A program made the position numbers and the translations under genes. Shown here piece after piece: positions 16,170 through 24,665 of a DNA stretch of 64,000 nucleotides. Below the pieces are notes generated by a model that saw only the letters and a list, made by a program, of their open reading frames with translations, searched no databases and was not told the origin of the DNA. Positions within the stretch are counted from its first letter, which is position 1; every line of letters starts with the position of its first letter. This DNA is from an uncultured Paraprevotella sp. (lineage in GTDB: Bacteria > Bacteroidota > Bacteroidia > Bacteroidales > Bacteroidaceae): assembly GCA_900548345.1 (NCBI GenBank), contig URKA01000001.1, forward strand, positions 124,001 through 188,000. The letters are read 5' to 3'.

Positions 16170-16994
16170 ATGAATATTATGGATGCAGCAGAAGCATTGG
16201 TAATGGGACTCATCCAAGGACTTACGGAATATCTACCCGTAAGCAGCAGCGGACATCTGGCCGTAGCTTCCCATTTCGTCGGAATAGACGGCGAGGCAAA
16301 CCTGACTTTTACGGTGGCTGTACATGTGGCAACCGTGCTCAGCACTTTAGTGATTCTACGGAAAGAGATTTTCTGGATATTCAGAGGACTCTTCGATTTC
16401 AGCACACCAGGCATGAACGCCGAGCAACGTTATGCGCTGAACATCATTGTTTCCATGATTCCGGTGGGAATCGTGGGCGTGTTCTTCAAGGATTATGTAG
16501 AAGAGATATTCGGCAGCGGGCTGCTTGTCGTAGGCATATGCCTGCTTCTGACTGCACTGCTGCTCACATTCTCCTATTACGCCCGCCCGCGCCGTAAAGA
16601 AAACATTTCGCTGCGTGATGCCTTCATCATCGGAATCTCACAGGCATGTGCCGTATTGCCCGGCCTGTCACGTTCCGGCACGACAATCGCAACAGGACTT
16701 CTTTTGGGCAACGACAAGGCGAAGCTGGCCCAGTTCTCCTTCCTTATGGTCATCCCGCCCATCTTGGGAGAAGCGATATTGGACATTGCAAAAGGAATAT
16801 CGGAAGGAGCCGCAGCCGCTTCGGCCGGAATCGGACTCGGCCCGCTTGTCATCGGATTCATGGCGGCATTCGTATCCGGATGTATCGCATGCAAATGGAT
16901 GATTGATATCGTAAGGAAAGGCAAACTGATTTATCTTGCCTGCTATTGTGCCGTCGTAGGCATCGCTTTGATAGCTTACACTTGTTTTGTATAA
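16170..16994 (+). CDS. uppP: Undecaprenyl-diphosphate phosphatase UppP (BacA)
   Basis: 274-residue multi-pass membrane protein that dephosphorylates undecaprenyl pyrophosphate to recycle the lipid carrier for peptidoglycan and other surface polymers; also the basis of bacitracin tolerance. The conserved motif GLIQGLTEYLPVSSSGHL is near the N-terminus and the second active-site motif LPGLSRSGTTIATGLLLG near the middle. An ATG three codons downstream (16179) is an equally possible start. Followed by truB with a 17-base gap from the preferred truB start. Confidence 0.95.
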   Translation: MNIMDAAEALVMGLIQGLTEYLPVSSSGHLAVASHFVGIDGEANLTFTVAVHVATVLSTLVILRKEIFWIFRGLFDFSTPGMNAEQRYALNIIVSMIPVGIVGVFFKDYVEEIFGSGLLVVGICLLLTALLLTFSYYARPRRKENISLRDAFIIGISQACAVLPGLSRSGTTIATGLLLGNDKAKLAQFSFLMVIPPILGEAILDIAKGISEGAAAASAGIGLGPLVIGFMAAFVSGCIACKWMIDIVRKGKLIYLACYCAVVGIALIAYTCFV

Positions 16995-17011
16995 CCCAAA
17001 AACTCGACTAC

Positions 17012-17719
17012 GTGGATTTCTGTAAAGGTGAAGTGCTGGCTTTTGACAAGCCCTACGGTTGGACATCGTTCGCCCTGGTGGCGAAAGTACGCTACCAGTT
17101 ATGCCGGCGGATGGGCATCAAGAAACTGAAAGTAGGGCATGCCGGAACGCTCGACCCTTTGGCCACCGGTGTATTGACAATATGTACGGGCAAGGCAACG
17201 AAGCGCATAGAAGAACTTCAGGCTCATACCAAGGAATATGTAGCCACCCTGCGCCTGGGAGCCACCACCCCCTCGTTCGATTTGGAAAAGCCGATAGATG
17301 CGGAATACCCTACGGAACACATCACACGCGAGTTGGTAGAAGAAGCACTGACACGTTTCACAGGAACAATCCAACAGGTGCCGCCTGTATTCTCCGCATG
17401 CAAAGTGAACGGAAGCCGGGCATACGACCTGGCACGCAAAGGTGAGAACGTAGAGTTGAAAGCCAAGACCCTCGTCATCGACGAGATGGAACTGCTGCGT
17501 TACGACTTGCCGGAAATAGACATACGGGTAGTGTGCAGCAAAGGCACATACATCCGGGCATTGGCACGCGACATCGGAGAAGCCCTGCGCAGCGGCGCGC
17601 ATCTGACGGCACTTCGCCGCACACGGGTGGGCGACATAAAGGCCGAAGACTGCCTGCACATCGAAGACTTCCCACAATGGCTGGAAGAACAGACGATTGA
17701 AACAACAGAAGAACATTAA
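17012..17719 (+). CDS. truB: tRNA pseudouridine(55) synthase TruB
   Basis: 235 residues from a GTG start at 17012. With that start the catalytic aspartate is Asp48 in KVGHAGTLDPLATGVL, the same number as in E. coli TruB, and the protein begins FCKGEVLAFDKPYGWTS as family members do; longer starts would run into uppP. It isomerises U55 in the T-loop of tRNAs. Further family segments are TKEYVATLRLGATT, QVPPVFSACKVNGSRAYDLAR and CSKGTYIRALARDIGE. The next gene, queA, follows 23 bases later. Confidence 0.94.
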   Translation: MDFCKGEVLAFDKPYGWTSFALVAKVRYQLCRRMGIKKLKVGHAGTLDPLATGVLTICTGKATKRIEELQAHTKEYVATLRLGATTPSFDLEKPIDAEYPTEHITRELVEEALTRFTGTIQQVPPVFSACKVNGSRAYDLARKGENVELKAKTLVIDEMELLRYDLPEIDIRVVCSKGTYIRALARDIGEALRSGAHLTALRRTRVGDIKAEDCLHIEDFPQWLEEQTIETTEEH

Positions 17720-17742
17720 TTTATATAAAAGACCATTTGATT

Positions 17743-18804
17743 ATGAAGCTGTCACAATTCAAATTCAAATTGCCAGAAGAGCAGATTGCACTCTATCCTA
17801 CCCACCACCGCGACGAGTCGCGCCTTATGGTGTTGCATAAGAAGAGCGGAGATATCGAACATCGCCAATACTTTAAGGATATTCTCGACTATTTCGACGA
17901 CCAGGATGTATTCATATTCAATGATACCAAAGTATTCCCGGCACGCCTGTACGGCAACAAGGAGAAAACCGGAGCACGCATCGAAGTATTCCTGCTGCGA
18001 GAACTGAATGAAGAGTTGAGACTATGGGACGTATTGGTAGACCCGGCACGGAAAATCCGCATCGGTAACAAACTTTATTTCGGCGAAGACGATTCTATGG
18101 TGGCGGAAGTAATCGACAACACCACCTCGCGCGGACGTACATTGCGTTTCCTCTACGACGGCTCGCATGACGAATTCAAGGACGCGCTTTATGCCTTAGG
18201 CGAAGCCCCTCTGCCCAAGCATATCGTGAAACGTGCGGCCGAGCCTGAGGATATGGAACGGTTCCAATGCATTTTCGCCAATAAGGAAGGGGCTGTAACG
18301 GCACCGTCCTCCGGTTTGCATTTCTCGCGGGAGCTGATGAAAAGGCTTGAAATAAAAGGCGTAAACTTCGCATACATCACAATGCACTGCGGACTGGGCA
18401 ACTTCCGCGACATTGATGTAGAGGACTTGACCAAGCACAAGATGGACAGCGAAGAGATGTTCGTAGAGGCCGAGGCATGCCGTATCGTCAATGCAGCCAA
18501 GGACAGCGGACACCGCGTATGTGCCGTAGGCACGACCGTACAACGCACCATAGAAACTGCCGTTGGGACCGACGGGCACCTGAAAGAGTTCACAGGCTGG
18601 ACTAACAAATTCATCTTCCCGCCCTACGACTTCAGTGTGGCCGACAGTATGGTGGCAAACTTCTACCTTCCTTACAGCACATTGCTGATGCTCACAGCGG
18701 CATACGGTGGATACGATCTGGTGATGCAGGGCTACAAGGAAGCCTTGAAAGAGGGGTACCGTTTCGGTACGTACGGAGATGCCATGCTGATTCTGAACGA
18801 CTGA
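17743..18804 (+). CDS. queA: S-adenosylmethionine:tRNA ribosyltransferase-isomerase QueA
   Basis: 353 residues from the ATG at 17743 (MKLSQFKFKLPEEQIALYP). It transfers and isomerises the ribose of SAM onto 7-aminomethyl-7-deazaguanine in tRNA, making epoxyqueuosine. Visible signatures are RDESRLMVLHKKSG, VFIFNDTKVFPARL, GAVTAPSSGLHFSRELM, MHCGLGNFRDI, VGTTVQRTIETA, TNKFIFPPYDF and FGTYGDAMLIL. Its stop codon overlaps an ATG in frame with folK (TGATG). Confidence 0.95.
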   Translation: MKLSQFKFKLPEEQIALYPTHHRDESRLMVLHKKSGDIEHRQYFKDILDYFDDQDVFIFNDTKVFPARLYGNKEKTGARIEVFLLRELNEELRLWDVLVDPARKIRIGNKLYFGEDDSMVAEVIDNTTSRGRTLRFLYDGSHDEFKDALYALGEAPLPKHIVKRAAEPEDMERFQCIFANKEGAVTAPSSGLHFSRELMKRLEIKGVNFAYITMHCGLGNFRDIDVEDLTKHKMDSEEMFVEAEACRIVNAAKDSGHRVCAVGTTVQRTIETAVGTDGHLKEFTGWTNKFIFPPYDFSVADSMVANFYLPYSTLLMLTAAYGGYDLVMQGYKEALKEGYRFGTYGDAMLILND

Positions 18805-18839
18805 TGGCTTCTTTTTGTCCGACAATAAACGGCCACACG

Positions 18840-19334
18840 ATGACAGACCTTTATTTAGGCTTGGGCAGTAACATGGGCAACCGTGAACGGATACTGCGCA
18901 GAGTCGTGGATTTGCTACAGGAGCGGATAGGCGAAATGGTTCGCCTGTCCGCTTTTTATGAAACCGAGCCTTGGGGCTTCGTTTCTTCACATGCTTTCCT
19001 GAATGCCGCCGTCTGGTTGCGTACCTCCCTGTCGCCACAGGACGTGCTGCACACCACCCGACAAATCGAACGTGAACTGGGAAGAACTCAAAAGAGCACG
19101 AACGGCATGTATGCCGACCGACCCGTAGACATAGACATCCTGCTTTATGGAGATATGGTTGCAGAAGCTGACTTTAACATGGAAGACGGCTGCATGCACC
19201 TGTCACTGCCTCATCCGCTGATGCAGGAACGACTCTTCGTCATGGAGCCATTGGCAGAAATCGCCCCTGACACCAGGCATCCCGTGTCGGGAATGACTTT
19301 CGGACAGATATGCAACAACCTGAGAAAAACCTGA
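18840..19334 (+). CDS. folK: 2-amino-4-hydroxy-6-hydroxymethyldihydropteridine diphosphokinase FolK
   Basis: 164 residues from the ATG at 18840 (MTDLYLGLGSNMGNRERIL), the usual HPPK beginning; an in-frame ATG at 18804 overlaps the queA stop and could be used by translational coupling, adding 12 residues. It transfers pyrophosphate from ATP in folate synthesis. Signatures: YLGLGSNMGNR, AFYETEPWGF, FLNAAVWLRTSLSP, IERELGR, DRPVDIDILLYGD and LPHPLMQERLFVMEPLAEIAP. Last gene of the ftsX operon, followed by a strong terminator. Confidence 0.95.
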   Translation: MTDLYLGLGSNMGNRERILRRVVDLLQERIGEMVRLSAFYETEPWGFVSSHAFLNAAVWLRTSLSPQDVLHTTRQIERELGRTQKSTNGMYADRPVDIDILLYGDMVAEADFNMEDGCMHLSLPHPLMQERLFVMEPLAEIAPDTRHPVSGMTFGQICNNLRKT

Positions 19335-19350
19335 CTCCCATCCACATACA

Positions 19351-19400
19351 AAGAAGTATCCCCCAAAAGTCTCGTATCTGACTTTTGGGGGACACTTCTT
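19351..19400. terminator. Bidirectional terminator between folK and GH97
   Basis: Long near-perfect stem containing CCCCCAAAAGTC and GACTTTTGGGGG with an eight-base loop, between the convergent folK and GH97 genes. A/T-rich flanks on both sides suit both directions. Confidence 0.8.
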
Positions 19401-19412
19401 TACGACAGTCTT

Positions 19413-21431
19413 TTATTTCTCCGCCAGGCGAATGGCGAAACCACCGCCTCTTGCCATATCGAGCGACAATTTGGAAGCCGCATTCACCTCCATGGTCTTG
19501 CAGGCATATTTCACGGGATATTCACCGGCGTCCGGAGTATCCGTAAACACCACGGCACGATATTCCTTTCCTGAAGGCAGGAAACTGAAATCCACATCTA
19601 TCTTACGGGGAGTCCAGTTTGTCATGCCACCCACATACCAGTCCGTACCTTTCTGCTTCGCCGTGACGATATACTCACCCAGACGGGCGTCCAACGGTAC
19701 TGTCTTGTCCCATACGGCAGGAACCTTTGACAGGAAGTCAAGAATGTCGGGGAACTTGTCGTACTCAGTGGGTGAGTCGCACAAATAACCCAAATAATGG
19801 TCGTATATCACATACATGGAAAGCATGTGGGAACGCGTTCCCATGTTCATAGGCGGAAGACTGTCCCTATCCTGCGGACGGAAATTCTCCGGTGTCACGT
19901 TCCGCATTCCGCCCGGTGTATAATCTTCCGGACCTGCCAGCGAACGGATAAATGGAAAGCGCGTATGGTATTCCGGTGTGATGGTGTTCTCCCAGAAGTT
20001 GCATTCGGCACCTCTCACCGCCTCATAGTTCAGGATGTTGGGATAGGTGCGGTTCAATCCAGTCGGCACCGGACAACCGTGGAAAATCGCCACCATCTTC
20101 TGTTCTGCCAACCGCTGCGCCAGTTCACGTCCCCAGCGCATGGCAATCTGGTCGTTACGCTCGAAAAAGTCTATTTTTGCTCCGGCAACTCCGAGTTCCT
20201 TCATCTTCTTGATCCAGTCCACAGGGTTCTCCACCGGACAGCTTGCCCATGTCCATACCAGAATCTTCACATTGCGCTCGCGGGCATAGTCGCACAACTC
20301 ACGGAGATAGCTTTCCGACCAACCGGCGTCAAGGGTCATATACTCCAGGCCGTTACGGGAAGCCCAGTCTACATAATACTGGTACATGCGCAAGGACAAG
20401 TGCTTGTTTCCCGAAGGGAAGTCCACGCCTTCGAGCACAGCCTTGTGCCACCATTCCCATGCGCTCTTGCCGGGGACAATCCATGAGGTGTCTTCCAGAC
20501 GGCAAGGTTCGGCAAGCATGTATACCAGTTCATTGTTCAACAGCGTCTTGTCATCGTCCGACACAACCATCACACGCCACGGGAAAGTGCGGTTACCACC
20601 GGTACGGGCAATGTAGTCCTCACGAGAGATGACCAGATGGGTGGAATACCAGAAACTGGGATTGGACTTGTCGCTGTCCATCACTTCTTTCGGATACTGC
20701 GCCCACTTTCCGCGCATGGCATTGGCCCCCTCTCCCGCTTCCATATACAGACCGGGGTAATCGTATGTGTCCGCTTCCGTCACAACGACCTTGTAAGGTG
20801 TGCCCGGATACTCGAACAATACGGGCGATACGGAGAACCGCCCTTCGGGAATCTCGGATGTGGAAGAATAAACCTTGTACAAGCGTTCAAAGTTCCGATA
20901 GCCCTGATGGATGGGACACATGCGTCCGGAATGTTCTCTTTCTTCATAGATGTTCGTATCGCATTCGGGAAAGTAAACCGTCGGCGTAAACGCGAAGTTA
21001 TACACGGCATCTTCCTTGTCTATGATGATTTCCTTGTCCCAATGCGTAATGAAGCGGTACGCCCATCCTTCGTTATATACTCTGACAACCAGGTCGTAGT
21101 CTTTTCCGTAAGAAAGGACGGTCTCATTGTATCTTTCCTGCAATACTTTATTTTTTCCCGCCACGACATCGATAGTCGACCTCACACTTTTTTTCTTGGC
21201 TTTCGTGGCAGCGTCTCCACCCACAAGTCTTCCGTCAGACAAATGCAATCCGACCGGAGAGAGCAAAACCAGTTGTTTGCCGTGATACCACACTTCGTAC
21301 TTTGTCCCGTTGTCTACAGAGAACCGAACCTTCAGTTTTCCGTCGGGAGACATCGTATCATAATTCTTTGCGCCCAAAGAAGAAAACGCACAGATGAACA
21401 GAGAGAGAATAAATATTAAATTACGTCTCAT
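19413..21431 (-). CDS. Glycoside hydrolase family 97 enzyme
   Basis: 672 residues from the ATG at 21431, with signal peptide MRRNLIFILSLFICAFSSLG. GH97 layout: N-terminal beta-supersandwich (MSPDGKLKVRFSVDNG, ETVLSYGKDYDLVVRVYNEGWAYRF in two parts), TIM barrel (GKSAWEWWHK, YMTLDAGWSE, VKILVWTWAS, GAKIDFFERNDQ, ILNYEAVRGAE) and C-terminal sandwich. Asp421 in KIDFF sits where retaining GH97 alpha-galactosidases have their nucleophile, which points away from the inverting SusB-type alpha-glucosidases; this is inference. It is divergent from the membrane regulator gene and shares a 272-base upstream region with it. Probably periplasmic. Confidence 0.9.
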   Translation of the reverse strand: MRRNLIFILSLFICAFSSLGAKNYDTMSPDGKLKVRFSVDNGTKYEVWYHGKQLVLLSPVGLHLSDGRLVGGDAATKAKKKSVRSTIDVVAGKNKVLQERYNETVLSYGKDYDLVVRVYNEGWAYRFITHWDKEIIIDKEDAVYNFAFTPTVYFPECDTNIYEEREHSGRMCPIHQGYRNFERLYKVYSSTSEIPEGRFSVSPVLFEYPGTPYKVVVTEADTYDYPGLYMEAGEGANAMRGKWAQYPKEVMDSDKSNPSFWYSTHLVISREDYIARTGGNRTFPWRVMVVSDDDKTLLNNELVYMLAEPCRLEDTSWIVPGKSAWEWWHKAVLEGVDFPSGNKHLSLRMYQYYVDWASRNGLEYMTLDAGWSESYLRELCDYARERNVKILVWTWASCPVENPVDWIKKMKELGVAGAKIDFFERNDQIAMRWGRELAQRLAEQKMVAIFHGCPVPTGLNRTYPNILNYEAVRGAECNFWENTITPEYHTRFPFIRSLAGPEDYTPGGMRNVTPENFRPQDRDSLPPMNMGTRSHMLSMYVIYDHYLGYLCDSPTEYDKFPDILDFLSKVPAVWDKTVPLDARLGEYIVTAKQKGTDWYVGGMTNWTPRKIDVDFSFLPSGKEYRAVVFTDTPDAGEYPVKYACKTMEVNAASKLSLDMARGGGFAIRLAEK

Positions 21432-21703
21432 GGAATTAAATGTTTTTGATGTTATTAGGGTTAATTTCCGTTGCAAAGTAAACACACCGGAGAGAAATAA
21501 CCTATGGACAAATCTGCTTATGACATGGATAAAACCATAACTTCCCGCCTTGTGTTAAAAAAGCGTAACGCCAAAAGATTGTCAAAAGGTTCTTTATAGG
21601 TGATAATGGATATTTTGTTTCCTTTGCACATAAAGACTCTATCATGATGTCACACAAAGCAAGGTAGAGAAAACCATTAACCTTATCCCTTAAAGCAGGC
21701 CTG

Positions 21704-24445
21704 ATGAGACGAAGGTACATAACAGCATTTATTTTATGGCTTTCATTGCAAGTCTTAGCGTATAACTTCTGTATCAACACACTTCCCACCCAGCAACAAC
21801 TGCCTGTGGCAAGCGTACATTGCCTGATACAGGATTCAGAGGGTTATATGTGGTATGGGACGGAGAGCGGACTGTGCCGTGACAACGGCTACCAGATAGA
21901 CGTGTTCCGACCTACGGAAACAGACAATCCGCAGAAAGCCTGTCAAGTGAACTGCATCGCAGAGGATGGCAGCGGCAATATTCTTTTCGGAACCGCAGAC
22001 GGACTTTTCTATGTTGACAAAACTGATTATAGGGTTAAACATGTAGCATTGGGCACATCCCGACATTTCATCGAGGCGTTGTTTGTGGATAACCGGAACC
22101 ATGTATGGATTGGAGTCAAAGGTCGGATTTTCGAATGTGACAACAAGGGGAAGGTGCTCGGCGAAACCCCTTGCCAGGCCTTTAACAAGCCTGTTTCGGT
22201 TGCCTCTTTTTTCGAGGACAGCCAAGGAACGTTATATGTTCTGCAATGGAGAAGTGGTATTCTACGTAAACATAAAAATGAGAATGCCTTTTTACCGCTA
22301 CAATGGCCACTATCCTCCACCCCCTTGCAGATGGTAGAGGATACTTCGCAGCATTGCTTTTGGGTACTGACCAAAGAGGACGGTATCCAACGCATGGTCA
22401 TCGAAGACGATGTATGCCGACTGACAGCCCAGCCGGCCACTACAGGAGACTACAACCGAAACCGTGCTTTATATATGTTGCGCGACAGTCGCCAAGGTTT
22501 GTTCTGGACGACTACGCATGATAATCTTTATGCTTACAGTCTCGGTCGTGACGGATTCTTGCAAGAATTTCCGCTTACCGGACTTCTACCTTCCGGAAAG
22601 AAAATCCTCGACCAGATGTGTCAGGATAAATATGGCAACCTCTACGTAGCCGGCTATACTCCACACACGTTTGTCATCTCTTCTGCGCACAAAGATATCA
22701 CGCGCCTGTCAGCGGATGCCGTTCGCCGTTATACGGGTTATCCGTTGCTGGCAGACCGTTCGGCTTATGACGGACACCGCTATATCTGGATATGGCAAGG
22801 CCGGCAAGGACTGATGCTTTACGACCGTGAGAACGACCGCGTAGAACCCATTCCGATTCGCTGCGACCGAACCATCCAACGCAGTTCATCAGGAGGTATA
22901 TGGGCTTCTAAAGGCAATATCGTATTCCGTTTGTGGCAGACAGACGGCAACATACGGCAGGAAGAAGTGGCAAAGACACAGCAAGGCTCACACATCCGAT
23001 GCTTATACGAGAAGAATGGTGACGCTTTGTACATCGGTACTGACAGCAAGCTTTACAGCCTGGCACTGATAGGCGGACAATTCTCCGAGATAGCCTCTCT
23101 GCCATCCGCTCCCAACGACATGGCTGCCAGTGCGGATGGCACCATTTATCTTGCTTTGGGAGCTAACGGACTATGCAAGGTTTCACCGGAAGGAAAAACG
23201 CTACGTGTAAACAAGCAACCGGAAACTTTTCTTTCGGTCTGCACCATGGCGGACGGTTCTGTTTGGGCATCCACCCATGAAGGCAATGTGTATTGTCATA
23301 CACCTGCCGACGGCCAGTTCACGCCCGTACCATTATTATGTTCTGCCAATCAGGCTGAAATCAGGAGCATTCGAACAGACGGTCTCGGACATGTATGGAC
23401 ACTGACCAACCAACAAGTGTGTGAATATGCCCCGCAAAGCCAGGCTTTCCGTACTTTCAGAAACACGGATACCTTTGTTGACGTTGACTATTTCTATGCC
23501 ATCGAACCCATTGACCAAAGCCGCATGTGTATCGACGGGGCTGGGGCACTCATCGAAGTACAGTCATCCGCAGAACTGGGCGTTCAAAAAGCAGCGCATG
23601 TACAGCCACGATTAACAGCCGTAATCATCGGCGGCGAGAAAAGGTTCATCGGCCGCAATGCCGGGAAACTTCACTTATCGGCTGATGAGGAAGATTTCAC
23701 ATTGGAATTATCCACACTCGACCATCGTCACGCCTCGTCTGTCAGCTTTGCCTATCGGTTGGATGGCGTACAAGACAAGTGGGTCTACCTGACACAGGGA
23801 ACCAACAGTGTTACCCTGACAAATATGCCAAAAGGGAACCACCGTCTTCGAGTGATGGCAACAGACCAATACGGTTTGTGGAGCCTTCCCGCAGATGTCA
23901 TCACCATTCAGCGTGCCGCCCATTGGTGGGAAACATGGTGGGCATACCTATTATATATAAGTGCAGCCATCATCATCGCAACAAGTATCTGGTGGTTGGA
24001 ACGTCGCATTCATCTGTTGCGCCGCCTTATCCATCGAAAAGAAGAGGTTCGTCTTGATGAGATAGAAATGAAACGTGAGGACATCGCCGAACAACAGTTC
24101 AATGATGAGTTCCTTCGCCGTGCCATCACTAAAATAGAGGAACATTTAAGTGAACCTGATTACAATGTGGAGTCGCTGAGTACCGACATGCACATGAGCC
24201 GCATTACCTTCTACCGCCGTCTTCAGAAACAAACGGGACAGACTCCTACGGACTTCATCCGCGACATCCGCCTAAAGAAAGCCGCCCAACTTCTTAGTCA
24301 GTCGTCCGAAGCCACAGTGGCCGATATTGCCCGCAAGGTAGGTTTCGCTACCCCCAAGTATTTCTCCCGATGCTTTAAGGAAAAGTTCGGCATGCTCCCG
24401 AAGGAATACCAAACAAGAAACGAGGAAAGACAGGCTTTCTCTTAG
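21704..24445 (+). CDS. Membrane sensor-regulator: two-component-type propeller, TM segment and AraC domain, no kinase
   Basis: 913 residues. After a signal sequence (about 1-19) come two-component-regulator propeller repeats to about residue 650 (DSEGYMWYGTESGLCR, EDGSGNILFGTADGLF, VDNRNHVWIGVKGRIF). A Y_Y_Y-type domain follows (about 655-740; VSFAYRLDGVQDKWVYL), then one membrane helix at about 745-765 and an AraC-type helix-turn-helix at about 805-907 (NVESLSTDMHMSRITFYRRL, VADIARKVGFATPKYFSRCF). Hybrid two-component sensors of Bacteroides carry histidine kinase and receiver domains between the helix and AraC domain; here only about 35 residues lie there. It would therefore bind DNA while anchored in the inner membrane, sensing periplasmic sugars. 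It sits upstream of the pectin cluster it probably controls. Confidence 0.9.
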   Translation: MRRRYITAFILWLSLQVLAYNFCINTLPTQQQLPVASVHCLIQDSEGYMWYGTESGLCRDNGYQIDVFRPTETDNPQKACQVNCIAEDGSGNILFGTADGLFYVDKTDYRVKHVALGTSRHFIEALFVDNRNHVWIGVKGRIFECDNKGKVLGETPCQAFNKPVSVASFFEDSQGTLYVLQWRSGILRKHKNENAFLPLQWPLSSTPLQMVEDTSQHCFWVLTKEDGIQRMVIEDDVCRLTAQPATTGDYNRNRALYMLRDSRQGLFWTTTHDNLYAYSLGRDGFLQEFPLTGLLPSGKKILDQMCQDKYGNLYVAGYTPHTFVISSAHKDITRLSADAVRRYTGYPLLADRSAYDGHRYIWIWQGRQGLMLYDRENDRVEPIPIRCDRTIQRSSSGGIWASKGNIVFRLWQTDGNIRQEEVAKTQQGSHIRCLYEKNGDALYIGTDSKLYSLALIGGQFSEIASLPSAPNDMAASADGTIYLALGANGLCKVSPEGKTLRVNKQPETFLSVCTMADGSVWASTHEGNVYCHTPADGQFTPVPLLCSANQAEIRSIRTDGLGHVWTLTNQQVCEYAPQSQAFRTFRNTDTFVDVDYFYAIEPIDQSRMCIDGAGALIEVQSSAELGVQKAAHVQPRLTAVIIGGEKRFIGRNAGKLHLSADEEDFTLELSTLDHRHASSVSFAYRLDGVQDKWVYLTQGTNSVTLTNMPKGNHRLRVMATDQYGLWSLPADVITIQRAAHWWETWWAYLLYISAAIIIATSIWWLERRIHLLRRLIHRKEEVRLDEIEMKREDIAEQQFNDEFLRRAITKIEEHLSEPDYNVESLSTDMHMSRITFYRRLQKQTGQTPTDFIRDIRLKKAAQLLSQSSEATVADIARKVGFATPKYFSRCFKEKFGMLPKEYQTRNEERQAFS

Positions 24446-24597
24446 CATTTTCCTAACCCTACTGTTGAAGCAGGATTTTGTGTAGCTTATGGAAATTTCA
24501 AGAAGGCACAGAAAGGGCATTATCGTTTCAATATAGGGGAACAATTGTTTCTAAAGGGCATATAAACAGCTGTTACCGAGCAACGAAACATACATAT

Positions 24598-24628
24598 TTT
24601 GTATAGAACCATCGACAATTTACTTTTG
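24598..24628 (+). promoter_or_regulatory. Promoter of the PL11/GH cluster (-33 and -7 boxes)
   Basis: TTTG at 24598-24601 and TACTTTTG at 24621-24628, 19 bases apart, exactly the Bacteroidetes consensus; the first gene of the cluster starts 38 bases further on. No other equally good promoter is seen between the following cluster genes. Confidence 0.75.
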
Positions 24629-24665
24629 TATCAGAAAACATACAACCAATTATCATTTATTGTTT

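Noticed and set aside
18804..18839. Upstream ATG of folK overlapping the queA stop
   Set aside because: Kept only as an alternative: the extra 12 residues (MASFCPTINGHT) do not look like the HPPK N-terminus, which starts at the second ATG.
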